From Cardiocondyla obscurior (lineage: Eukaryota; Arthropoda; Insecta; Hymenoptera; Formicidae), in assembly GCF_019399895.1 (NCBI RefSeq), contig NC_091866.1:9417308-9481307 (forward strand): 64,000 nucleotides of DNA, in the 5' to 3' direction. Shown one piece after another: positions 49,342 through 61,101 of this stretch. How positions within the stretch are numbered: the stretch's first letter is position 1; each line of letters starts with the position of its first letter. A program made the translations under genes and the position numbers. The notes below the pieces were generated by a model. It saw only the letters and a program-made list of their open reading frames with translations, had not been told where the DNA came from and did not search any database.

Positions 49342-49513
49342 GTCACACTGGAACTTAATTCGCTGTTCGATCGCGTGCCTCCTATTCTTTAATATTTTCT
49401 TGATTTTCGAAAAGTAAAATTATGCGAAAATTATATCGTTTAAAAATTAATTGTTAGAAGCATAAAATTAAGTACTCTCGGAATTTACGTTATGGAAATA
49501 ATAATAATGTCGT

Positions 49514-49825
49514 TTGGCGCGTATCAAGAGTTGGAATATTGTAGACTGGTGGTCGTTGATTGTAGAGGCTGCTGGCCGTTTTGACCGCGAAACTGTGGAC
49601 AATAGGCAATTTCGCATTTCAGGGGACGATATAGGTAGTCACTATGATCAGCATGTAATTAGGCGACGGTACGTGGGTAGACACGTGCGGACAATTCATC
49701 AGGGGGCTTTTCCCCTCAACGCTGTTCGACCTACACCATGCCATTTACGGGTGTTAAAAGCACGCGGCATTTTGCGTAAGTTACCTAATATTAATGCCAC
49801 GATTTCACAATTGGCGAAGCATTAG
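49514..49825 (+). other. Unassigned open frame of about 103 codons
   Basis: The frame starts at a TTG with no nearby ATG, so it would have to be an exon. It is more GC-balanced than its flanks and encodes segments such as VDWWSLIVEAAGRFD and GAFPLNAVRPTPCHLRVLK. A donor-like GC|GTAAGT at about 49780 lies inside it. It matches no family I know. It follows the candidate 49.1 kb exon by about 170 bases. Confidence 0.15.
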
Positions 49826-52800
49826 TTACACTCTACTGCCGTTATGACGCAAAAAGTACAATAGCATAAAAAAACAAATTGTTTCTTTAATGTAAATTAT
49901 ATCTCAAGAATATATTAATCGTGTAATAATAACTGATATTATGTACGAACAAATAAAATATTCGACGTAAAAATTAAACATTAATTTCAGCGTCTGTGAA
50001 TTTTTCAAGATTTTTTCGCGAAAAAGTCTTTATACTTTTTACACGCTTTACGCAGCGGTTTCTTAAACTAGGCCATCCCATGCGTAATATCCAGTAAATA
50101 AGTGCACGCATGCTTCTCACTATATGGACGTACGTGTAGGTAATCGGTCTCTTGTCTGTTTGTAACGGGTTGCTATAGAGACGCGGAGGTATCTAGCGCA
50201 GAAGTTACAACGATGATAAAAAAAGAAAAAAAAAAAAAAAAAAAAAATATATAGCGGTAAATAAAGAGAAGAAAACTACCGCGTCAGACAGTATGTCTTT
50301 CATATATCATCTTCCCATTGGTGCAATGTGCTTTAATATAAAATCAATCGTAAATGCCCAATTGATACAATCGCGGAAATAAAAATTTCATCTCTATTAT
50401 TAGATACAAGGTGTTACGTAAAATATTGTCAATCCGGCGCGACGAAATATAAACGCAGCAAACGCAAGTTACAAGTATTATTAGTGCTGGCCTTTAGTCG
50501 AAGAGGATCTAACCAGCGAAGCAAAAGAGCGCTTATACGTAACCCGAGCAACCTCATCCCTCCGTAAGTAACCTCGACTGCCCCTTCGAAATGGCTCACT
50601 CACGCAAAAATACGACACCCGCTGCTACTTATCGATGGCCTCGTTACGATCGTTGGTAACAAGTCATTAGACAAAGTCGACGCGATTCAGGCTCGCCTGC
50701 TCTTTCAAGCTCTCCCTCTCTCGTTTACTTTCTCTTCTTTCTCAGCAGCGTCGTCACGAACCCGCTAACTCGTCGTCGTCCCTTTCGCGTACGCGTCGTT
50801 GCCTCTTATGCGTGCTAACCCTTTCGCACCGAAGATATTAAAATGCCACGAGCACTCGCGGAATCCCATGAGCTATCTCGCCGCGAGATTACCTCACGAC
50901 CTACCGGACAATTCATTTCTCACAGAAAGTTAGAAATACGCCACGAAAAGCGGGTAATTGCCATGGCAAAAATTAACTCCGCGCGGTTTGACAGATGTCT
51001 GATTTGATGAATAAAAATATAATTAAATTACAAAGTAACTTGCGCGATCAGCGTCTGTCGCGCAATAAAAATACGATATAATTTATCCAATGAGATGTAA
51101 AATAATTTTAGAGTTCGATCTTAAAATATTACAGGCACGATATTACATGCGTAACTTTATTTCTAATAAATTATAACGCTAACGTTACTTATTGCCGACA
51201 TATATTTTCCCAAAATAATGGTAGACGTGAAATTATATATCGTTAAATAATACTATCTTAGTGTTGCACCCATCTAAAGTTGCTACCGTCTAAGAAGATT
51301 TTGAAGCTGCGTGCTTCCCACACGGCTTTTCCCGCGGACTACTCGCTCCTCTTCCCGCCGACGGCGTACCCGCCTCGCGAAAAACCAAAATAACTCAATT
51401 AAAGAATTTCCATGAGTTTAGGGAATACGAACGGATACATATTTATGATCCGATCGTGTCCCCGTCGAGAAAATTTGAATCGAGCGAAGTGAGCGCGCTC
51501 GCTTTCCGGCTTTAGTCCGCGAAGTAACTGCCGACTTTTATTGGCATGCAGCGACAACGACGACGATAAAACTTGGCAAATCTCCGTAAGATTTTTTTAC
51601 CGTAATCGAATTACTCGATAAATCGAAACTTGAAAAAAAAAAAAAATATATATATATATTGCGCTACGAAATGGATTCGGGACGAGTATACGAGGTTTCC
51701 GCGCGACTGCTGTTTTCGGAAGTTAGCGGATCAAAGAGAACTGCGCTCCAAACTAAATACGAAAGTATTAATTCGATTATTTCGGTACGCTTTCGTAACA
51801 GTAATTTAATATCATTATGATAACGATAATATTGCGGTGAAAACAAGTTTGAGAAAAATATCCGTATTGCTTTCCCGTGAAAGAACTGCTTTCTTTAGAG
51901 GCTCTTTTAATTTAGCTTATCTCTCGCTGTTTGCCGACGGTATGATAAAGAGGACTCGCGCATTACTCGACGGTCAAAAGTAAGAACATACGATTAATTA
52001 CTCTACTCTACATGCTATCGCAAAGAAATATGAGCGACGCCTTAGAAACGACGACGCTGAAATTGCAAGAGGGACGACGCTCGCGGCTCGCCGTCCTCCA
52101 CTTCCCTTAAAGGGTTCCAGGATCCCTCCCCGCGCGCTTTCCGGTCTTACCCTTGCTTTCTCCGCCTCCTTTACTCGCTCGCAACGGGTTAGAGGTGGAA
52201 CGGATATGAAGTACCTCGACGAAACGCGAACAGAGAGAACAAGAAAGAAAGAGAAAAGAAGAAGGCAAGAATGAAGAGAAAAAAAAAAAAACAAAAAAAA
52301 AAGGAAGACATTACGTCGCGTGGGACGAAAACTCCGAGAAACGGGGGAAGCGAATAAAGGAACGAGAACGAGAACACGAGGAGAGAAGATTCTCCGTGCG
52401 GGGTGGCGACGGTTGGATTTCATTTCGTCTTGTCGCTTTGATGTCCCTGATGCGTGCCGCTGGCCCGCTTCTGCCTTTTTAACAAACTCATCTCCTCGGC
52501 GACCCTTAATCTCCGCCCTTCGGCCTGTTCCGGTACCCATCTTTATTTCTCTGCCCCTCTACTGCGTTCGTCTATTTAACCGCGCGCAGACGGAAACGTG
52601 TGCGCGTGTGAGAGCGCGAGTATACTGGTGAAGAGATCTCTTCGAATTGTCGCCGAATATCTGAAAATGGCGGCCGTTTACACGCTATTCTTATGGCCGC
52701 GGGCAACGATAAAAGAGATTTGCGGCGTGCTTTATGCAAACCCTATTCATTTCATTCTGCACGAAGAAACGTAATGTTGCGTAATGATTCATGATCCGTA

Positions 52801-54823
52801 AATAAATTGACCTAATTTTTGGCTACTCGATATTTAATGCTTCGAAAACACTTGTGATGTGATTCGGAGAATTTTTAATAGATAAACTTACTATGCAACG
52901 ATTACGTATGGCTTTCGAAAACCACCGGTATGTGCTAGCGTGAAAAATTACGAAATTAATATGAAAAAAAAAATTTATCAAATTATACACATGTATAATA
53001 ACGAAATAAATTCTTAAAATATTCGTCACCATCAATCTTTCAATGCAGCAGAATTTCGTCTCCGTGTGATCGATTCGATGTTACCCGTTTAAAAGACCGT
53101 CATTACGCGACTTTATTATTTCATAATGATCAACATCCCTCTGACCGAGAATCGTTCATGAAGGGGTACCGTTCCGAGCTCATGAAAATTAAGTGATTCC
53201 ACTGCTGAGATACCCCCTTTCCTCCCACCCCTGTGTCGTGACACTGATCGTCGTCGTAGATCGTCGCGGCTCGTCAACGGCTATTACTTTATGAAAGGGA
53301 CGCAGTTGCGTTTCGGCGCGATATAATTATGTTGCGGAACGACAACGCTCGTGGACATAAGTCATATTGTGGGAGGAGAGGGAGTGTTGCGAAAAGGGGT
53401 TAACGGAGGGTGCGGGCGAGAACGTGGGTAGAAAGACGTGGCGATACCGAGGGAGAAAGAAAGAACGGTCGAGACGAGAGGGCTCCCCTGGTTTTTCTGT
53501 GGGAGCAGCCGCGTGTTGCTCGTACTATCAGCACGTTATTAGCATTGAGGTGAGACCGTTTTCTAGGACCATCGATACGAATGTAGGGGTGGTTCGGCCA
53601 AGGGGTTGAATATACGCGAGCCGTGGGTAATCGTGAAGGCGAAAGGGGGGTTGTAGTTTAGCGTGGCCGATACGTGGCGGCTTCTGCACGCAGCGGGGGG
53701 GCCTTGTTAGGGCGAGGAATGATGGCACGCACCCGCGTTCCCGAGGGTCTTTTTCTCGTTCTCCGACAATGGTTATGGCCTCACGGTCGTTACCACGTTA
53801 CAACCATCTTCTGATTCGATGTTTCGTAACGCTCGCGCCGGAAATGGGCGTCCCAGGTTTTTGCGAAGTGATTATCTTTACGCATCTAAAGACATTATTT
53901 TTTTTTTACGAAGTAAAGTTGTAAATATTACGCGATTTAATTAATCAATCTTTCGTTAATTGAATAAAATTAATTTTTTTACGCTCTCGTACAAATTTAA
54001 TTATTCCTTAAATTTTACATACTCCGCAGAACTTTACTTTGCTAGATATATTGTGATAATTAAATATTTGAAGTCAATCTCAATGAAAAAATTTACTTAA
54101 TAAAAAATGAAAACTAATCTTATTTAATTTATATTACAAGTTTACGATACTCGTCGCGCATTCAGCAACCTTGCGGCCTAATTTGGTAGAGCAAAGTTCA
54201 TCGCCGATACGTTTCCGTGCCTTCGAGGGATCGGCTAAAGTCGCGAAAGGGCTACGCATTTGACGCATTAACACAGTAGAAACGGCTGCAAAGGGAAAGA
54301 GGAGAAGAGAGCGAAAGGGGACTCGATGTTCGACGGGAAACGTGGATGGCGGGCGGGAGGTTGGAGGTGGTTGACGGGAATCAGAGCAAGAGGAAGACAT
54401 GGAGGTTGGAAAGAGAAACGAGGCAGGGCAAACGGTGGCGTGAGAGAAACGGCGAGAGAGAAAGAGGGAGATGCGACGAACGAGAGACCGGGTTTCGTTT
54501 CGGGGTGAGTCGAAGGGGGGAGGCACGGGATTTCACGGGAGGCTGATCACGAATGGACGCGTCTCCCGCAGCTCTGCCGCTGACAGCCAGGAATTGGAAT
54601 TGCATCGGCGTCGCTCGATAGCCAGCCATCCCGCCAGTCAGGCAGCAAGGCAGCCAAACGGCCTAACAGGCAGAGAGCCCGGCCGTCCACGAACGCTACT
54701 GTGCCTGTGCCTGCCTACGTACTAGCCGAATCTACTGTCGTCGCATTTCCTCGCGCGCAATCCTCTCCGAGAGCGATTCCCTCCGATAGATCTCTATACA
54801 TATACTTCCTGTAGAGCGACGAA

Positions 54824-54830
54824 GAGAAAC

Positions 54831-54860
<30 letters not shown>
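54824..54860. repeat. (GA)n microsatellite
   Basis: About 35 bases of GA repeats with one AAAG interruption. Confidence 0.9.
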
Positions 54861-54861
<1 letters not shown>

Positions 54862-57171
54862 TTTGGTGATCCGTGTGAGACGGACGGACGAACGGATGGA
54901 CCTAGGTGCCGATATCACATCCCGACGGTCTCGCATCTGCGTGAATACATGAGAGTTTCGTCTAACATATATGTACCCATCGTATACGTACATAGGTAAT
55001 GCTACATCGCAAGATCCGGCTGGGAATAAATTCAACAACGAAATATTTAATATTTAAATGCATTATCAAACAACACATAATTGTTAGTTTAATACTCCCC
55101 CGCATTTAGCTTTTTACTTACAACGTCAATTTTGTTTTTTATTATTTTTACTTTAAGAAAAAAAAATAAAATTAATAACTTTAATATACATGTATAATTA
55201 TTAACGCCAATACTTTTAACGTAGCAATACTTATGCGTTTGAATAGTATATCGAAGTCTGTTAGTGCATTTATCGCGGAAAATTAACGAATTTTTTATAT
55301 AGATCGTCGGTACAAAGTTACTGCATTTTATGTACCACAGAGTAAGATAGCTCTCTGTTTGTTCTCCTCTGGAAACTCGTTATTTGGGTTATCGAGTGTA
55401 TATAGATGTATGCCGTCGGATGGGAGATAGGTAGACACGTTACGAGCACGTATAACCCGGATTGATGCCGGTCCACGGGATCTCCGCGAAATACTGGATA
55501 CCCGCCTGCTCGCCAGTATTGTCGGATCTGTGTTTTCGAGGGGATTGGATTTTTTGATTTAGGGAGCATGCAGACGCCTATACCTCGTTCCCCGTTCACT
55601 GCCGATTGCTATTCCACGCGCGGGCTCGAATTTAACGTTGTAAAACAGATGTTATCCCGCGATTACGAGCGCAAATACACGGAGGAGGCTGAAATGACTT
55701 GTAGAAGCGCAAAGTCAACCGCCGTTTCATTATTTCCTTTTACGCGACGATAATTCTATTTCATACATGTAGACTTACGCGAATATTACTTTATCATACG
55801 CGGGAAAAATATTCTACGTGACAAAAGTTCGAACAACGACGACAGAAAATTTATCAGCCTAAGTTAAAATTTATCGTCGCGCAAACGACGCTGTATATAA
55901 ACCAGAGATCGATGGATCGACAGATAGAACGTACCATGAGAAAAGATAAATTACCGATGTACAACGCGTATTGCAGAATACGTGTACGGTTCGTGTTGCG
56001 GACGCATCTTTTTCTTGCGTCGCACCTACATTCGCCCCGCACATCGATTCGTGGCGACGCACACCCCCCCTCGCCGTTGTTGAGCTCCCTTCGCGTAGAG
56101 TACCCGGGTTCGCGAGGAAAAGTAAGACAAGAAATACAGCGGCGAAAGAAGAGTCGAGATAGCGGGAGGGACAAGGGCGAGATAGTGCTGAAAGATGGTG
56201 AAAGGCGGGGAAAGAGAGAATCTCCTAACACACAACACAATCCGGCGGCTTCGTCTGCTTCGATGGATTTTAAAAGATCCCCGAGATTATTACTTTTTCG
56301 TTTTCTTTCATTTTCATTCTTCTATTATTATTTCAGAGGAGCGGATAGATGCGCGCTCGCGCCCATCCGGCGCGGGAGTGTGTGCCCACCACGTGTGCAC
56401 CGCGTGCTGTACGTGTCGACGTCTACGCGCGGACATGCGGCTGTGTGCTTGCTCGCTCGTTCCATGTTGAGCTAGGCCGGGCTTGGGATGGGTTGGATGC
56501 GTGGAAACCATGGACGACTTTGGGTAGGCTCGTTGGTTTCCCGCCGCGACTATCGGCGCGTATTGAAGCTCATCGTCACGGAAGTAACGTCGGGACAACG
56601 GCAGCGGCCTGAACGGGAGTTACGACAGAGATGAAGAGAGCCCAGCGACAAAAAGAGAGGGGGATAGAGCGATGACGCTGAGCGAAAGAGAGAAGGCCAA
56701 ATTGATTGAAGAGGGATGCCTCTAATAAGAGAGAAAGAGACCGCACCGTATGTTGCAGCTCTCTGCCTGATCAACGTTCCCCGCGCTCGCCTGTCTGTAC
56801 TTCTGTTTTATGTCGATGATCCGCGGCTTTTTCCTTCTTTGCGTTGACGAAGGGTCGACAGGTGAAGAGTACACGATAGTATGGAGAAGTCGATCTCAAT
56901 GGGTAATAGACCAGACAGCTTCGCGCGTGGCGTAACCCCAAGAGTTAAAAACGGAATTTGTTACGGAGTTTATCGTATGGTGCATTAATTGGAACGTAAT
57001 TGCATTCAAAAATGACAACCGCGAGCACACGGGAGCTTGAGACGCGGCTGCATGACTTTTATTTACATTTCAAGTCTCTCTGTCGTGAAAAATATCGGTT
57101 TCATATCCGTTGAAAGCGCGTTTCATCCTTTTTATCAAGAAAATATATTATAGCAGTAATAAACGGAAGAT

Positions 57172-57219
57172 AAAGAGAGAAAGAGAGAGAGAAAGAAAGG
57201 AAGAAAGAAAGAAAGAGAG
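57172..57219. repeat. (GA)n/(GAAA)n microsatellite
   Basis: About 48 bases mixing GA, GAAA and GGAA units. It gives an Arg/Glu/Lys-repeat frame that should not be taken as coding. Confidence 0.9.
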
Positions 57220-60200
57220 TATCCTCCGTTATAATACGAAAGGGCACCGCTCAATGAACCCTATCCAATCTCACGCGCGCCGCGATCTCTGTGCCACAAT
57301 ATGGGCCGCAGACCACAAAAGCAAAAGCCGAATGCTATTATTAACTCCGACCGATTTCTTACAATGGTGGATTTAGTAAGGGTTGTCCCATTACGTACAG
57401 TTCATCTCACTTGAGGTGCAGGTAAGTACAGGTGTGGGTATCGGGAAGTTAAATCCGGTGGTGAGGTAAGAAGGGGACGGTTCATTCTGTAACAATCGAG
57501 ACGCCTTTGTTACGGGCGCATAAATAGTAAGTAGGTGGATCAATATTATCAGCACGCGGCGCGTCTTTTAATATCGCCGATAGCATCATGGTATTTATCA
57601 CACGGAGGCACAGTTAAATTTGCTATGCTATATTTAACGGCGTATATCAATGTGAGGCGTCATAATCACTGGTTCCGCTACTAATAGTTGTATGAATGAG
57701 TCGGCTACCGGAAGCACGCGCTGGTGCTTTAAAAAAAGCAGCACGTGCCGAAGTTTTTCTATAAAAACGTCATTGCGTCGACTTACGCTTATTTAATTCT
57801 CCCTCTTAGTTTTATTGGCTTAGAATCTTTGTGAAAGTAATAAGTTTAAAAGAAGATAACTTTTATACAAAGAAAAAAAAAAAGAAAAAAAAATAGACGC
57901 ATGTGCGTGTTTAATACGAAAGTACCCTTTTCTTTTTTTTTTTTTTCTTTTTTATTGAAAAACGTACCTAATGATATTTATAGTTGTAATTCATATCATT
58001 TATCATATATCATTCGTCTATGTTGAATGTTGGAACGAAATTTACAACGGTACTTTTAAATTAGAGCAACGTATCGTAATGATTCCACAATATAATAGAA
58101 TAAATTCTGAAAAGCCACGATTTATATTGACCGGTCTTTCCGTACACTAAACTAGGGCTTTTTCTCGATGTTCCGTGTTCCGTAAAGCTTTCTGAATGTA
58201 ACGTGGTATTGTCATCGGTGCTTTCACGTTTAAAATCTCTGGAGAAATGGATTGCCACGAGCGATTCTCGATGTGCATCTGTTTGTCGCGACGTACCAAC
58301 CCGTAAAATCGATGGATATATTCCGTGAAACACTCAATCGAATTTTGACGACGGTGTAATTCGAAATAATTCTATCAACGAGGTAATGGATTTCAAAAAT
58401 AACGTACAGATAAAACGTAAGAATCGAGTGCAATAAAATCGTAAAAAAATTTTGAGGAAAAAAAAAACCGGTTAAAGTTTGCAATACATTTTTTCACAAA
58501 ATTTGTTTTTAAATAGAGGAAGTATTAAAGAAGCAATTTAGATTTTTGTTTAACAGCCTAATTAACGATACATATCAGCGTAATTAATACGTCTGGCGCA
58601 CGTTTCATTTGACGCAATTCTATAGTGACAACGGCGGAATTATACGCAGGTGTCAAGTCCAGGCAATCTTCTAAACGTTCGTGAGCGCTGTCATTGACCC
58701 TCGCGCCTGACACTCGCATTGTATCGCTAGCTGAGATATGGGTGATCTTCCGGATGCCTCGGTGGCGCTTGGAGGTGCCCGATGAAGGGTGAAACATACC
58801 GAAGAAGCAAAATGGCGTGTCCCGTACCGAATCGCGTAACTCCCCGGCGGAATCAAAATCCTCTTCTATGCTCACGCGTACATATAATACACACGCGTTC
58901 TTTAAGGGAGGGAGGGGAGGTCAAGCAGGACCACCGCCGTGCCGGCCGGCTCTCTCTCGGGCAACATAGGTCCCGCGTAACCTACGATACATCATTTTCG
59001 GCTGGGATGATCTTACGGTAGATTTACCATTTGTACAGTTTATGGGCGTCGGTCTGGGCCATAAACTTGGTTGGCAATGACGGCGACCCACGCCACCGCT
59101 GCCGACTAAGTTAGGTAAGCCCGAACGGTGGCTCGTGGCGTCGGTAGTTTGGAGGCAAAATCTCGAGGGGAACAGAGGACGGGGTGGAAGTGCAAAGAGA
59201 AATCCTACGTGTTATGTACGCTCCACGTTTAGAGACAGCGAAAGTGCCACCGACATATTGGCCTTTTCCCGATTCGCCGAGGGAGACATCGATAACGCTC
59301 CGCGTGATTAAACCCGCCAGGAAAAAAAAAAAGAAATAGAAATCGAGCAAACGTAAAGAAAATGTAAATAAAAAAAAAATATATATATAAATAAAAAGTT
59401 AATCAAATTCGCTGCGTAATTAACCAATTATAAAAAAAAATAAATGTACTTTAGATTTTGTCGAAAAAGCAAACACTATTTAGACGCGAGTAACATCTTG
59501 CTCGGGAGTTTTGCGTTAAAGAATGATCGCATAAAAATCGACAGGTCATGCGGACTTGAATTACTACGCATCGCGTGCCTATCGGAATCGCGTCATCGCG
59601 GAGCTCGTTACGGAACGCGCAAAATCCTTTTTGCGCCCCGTCGTCCGTTGCGTTTGACCCGTTTCGAGAGATTCCACAATAGGATGAGTGGTGAGCGCAC
59701 GGGGTATGCGGGATCGAGATATCGCGTGTGTCTACGATGAGCCCTGCCGGTGCACACAAGCGGCTCTACGGCAAAGCACCGGCACACAACGCTTGTGGAA
59801 TCGGCGAATCCCACTCGATCAGAAGCCGAATGGAAATTAAATGCTCAGTCGACCGTTATGCTGATTGATTTGTATTCTGCGATCTGCTGGCATGGCGAGG
59901 AAGTGTGCTAAACTGCGGGATTTATGTTCTCTCCTAATTGCGTCGCTCTTCCCCCTCGTCTGCCCATATCTCGTCTACGGTACTACCCCATCCTCCGCCC
60001 CGCTGAGCTAACATCCTTGCTAGATTAATCCGGCATTTGATGTGAAACGACATGTTTTTATGATCCCGAGTATCACGCTTAACAAAGATATTCAATTAAA
60101 GTAATTAAAGTATTAATAATGGAAATACGCGGCTTTGGAAATGACACGTCGAATAAAAATTTCTTCGCAATGTAATTTGAAGGAAATTAAATAATTAAAA

Positions 60201-60552
60201 TTTCTACGAATTACGGAATGCATAAGGTTTTTTTTTTATTAGCTATTACGATATTACGTCACGTGGATTAATTAAAAATGACTTCACGAGTTTGATTCTT
60301 TTAACTTGGGTCAAAAAGAAATATAAAAAGATATAAAAATTTCAACAAAAAAGTAACAGCGTTTTTCTAAAGCAATAACATTTTTTTTTAATAAATGCTA
60401 ACTTTGAATTTATTCCTAATTATTTATATTGATATATTAAATGTAAATCTGTGAGTGAGCCGAGCTACATGAATCAGTAAATTCTCTAAACCAAGTATGG
60501 TATCGACATCTCCTGGATTCGTTGAGAAGTACCTTTGCAATATTGATTTATG

Positions 60553-60560
60553 TATAAAAA
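60553..60560 (+). promoter_or_regulatory. Candidate TATA box
   Basis: TATAAAAA lies 90 bases before the ATG of the small secreted-type ORF at 60643, predicting a start near 60583. No clear initiator is seen, and the DNA is AT-rich, so chance is likely. Confidence 0.2.
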
Positions 60561-60642
60561 ATTTTTTCCAAATAAAAAGAAATTCGCAAATGTAGTCTTT
60601 AATTTATTTAATAACAATATTAATATTAATTCATTGACGGGC

Positions 60643-60798
60643 ATGTTAATAATAATTTTAACTTTACTAACAGCAAGTCTGTTATCAATGGTCAATAGTC
60701 GAATACCTCTTGATATCAATAGCAATTACGTATCTAATGTTGGAGAACTAAAAATCTATATAAAAAAACTTGCCATTTGCGATCTTACTTATTGTTGA
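60643..60798 (+). CDS. Candidate small secreted peptide, 51 residues
   Basis: The ATG at 60643 opens 51 codons to the TGA at 60796-60798, within a longer open frame beginning at 60550. The first 19 residues (MLIIILTLLTASLLSMVNS) look like a signal peptide: strongly hydrophobic, then small residues. The remaining 32 residues include KK and end CDLTYC, giving two cysteines near the C terminus. The frame stays open for 83 codons in AT-rich DNA. A start-stop pair (ATGTAG) at 60590 precedes the ATG. No family is recognised, and a hydrophobic run can arise by chance from AT-rich codons. Confidence 0.25.
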   Translation: MLIIILTLLTASLLSMVNSRIPLDINSNYVSNVGELKIYIKKLAICDLTYC

Positions 60799-60849
60799 TA
60801 AAATTAACTTATCGATTATAGTACCGGTAGTTCAGTGCTCTGAAATACC

Positions 60850-61101
60850 TTGATAAAATTCCACAGCCATTCTAAAATCAATATTTTAAGCTCCACGGAT
60901 ACGGAAAATACTCGCATCAACGTTAGATTAACTATTGTTCACGAAACGGTGACCGTTATCGTTGGAAGATATCTCCCGTTATCTTTTACCTATTCTATTT
61001 GCCGCACGAGCACCACAACTACCTATAAGTTTCTCTTTTCGAATCATAGTCGGCAGCAAAAAAATTCTAAAGTATTTTACGTTCAATATTTGAACGAATA
61101 A
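60850..61101 (+). other. Unassigned 83-codon open frame in AT-rich DNA
   Basis: It starts at TTG rather than ATG and ends in a TAA that overlaps an AATAAA hexamer (at about 61097). It encodes Thr/Ser-rich sequence such as TIVHETVTVIVGRYLPLSF. A TCCACAG acceptor at 60862-60872 could begin an exon inside it. It follows the small secreted-type ORF by about 50 bases on the same strand. Confidence 0.15.

Larger units (their letters stand above)
49826..60552. other. Gene-poor DNA with CpG islands and GA repeats
   Basis: A 22-base poly-A run lies at 50226-50247. CpG-rich islands at 52.0-52.6, 54.2-54.8, 56.0-56.8 and 58.6-59.3 kb carry overlapping frames on both strands, none recognisable. Simple (GA)n repeats lie at 54824-54860 and 57172-57219. 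A perfect consensus donor (CAG|GTAAGT) lies at 57421/57422. The frame at 55568-55753 (start MQTPIPRSPFTADC) begins with ATG but has no other support. Confidence 0.5.

Noticed and set aside
59111..59350. - strand ORF with a hydrophobic start (YFFFFFLAGL)
   Set aside because: The hydrophobic part is a translated poly-A run of the + strand, and an equally long open frame exists on the + strand across the same bases.
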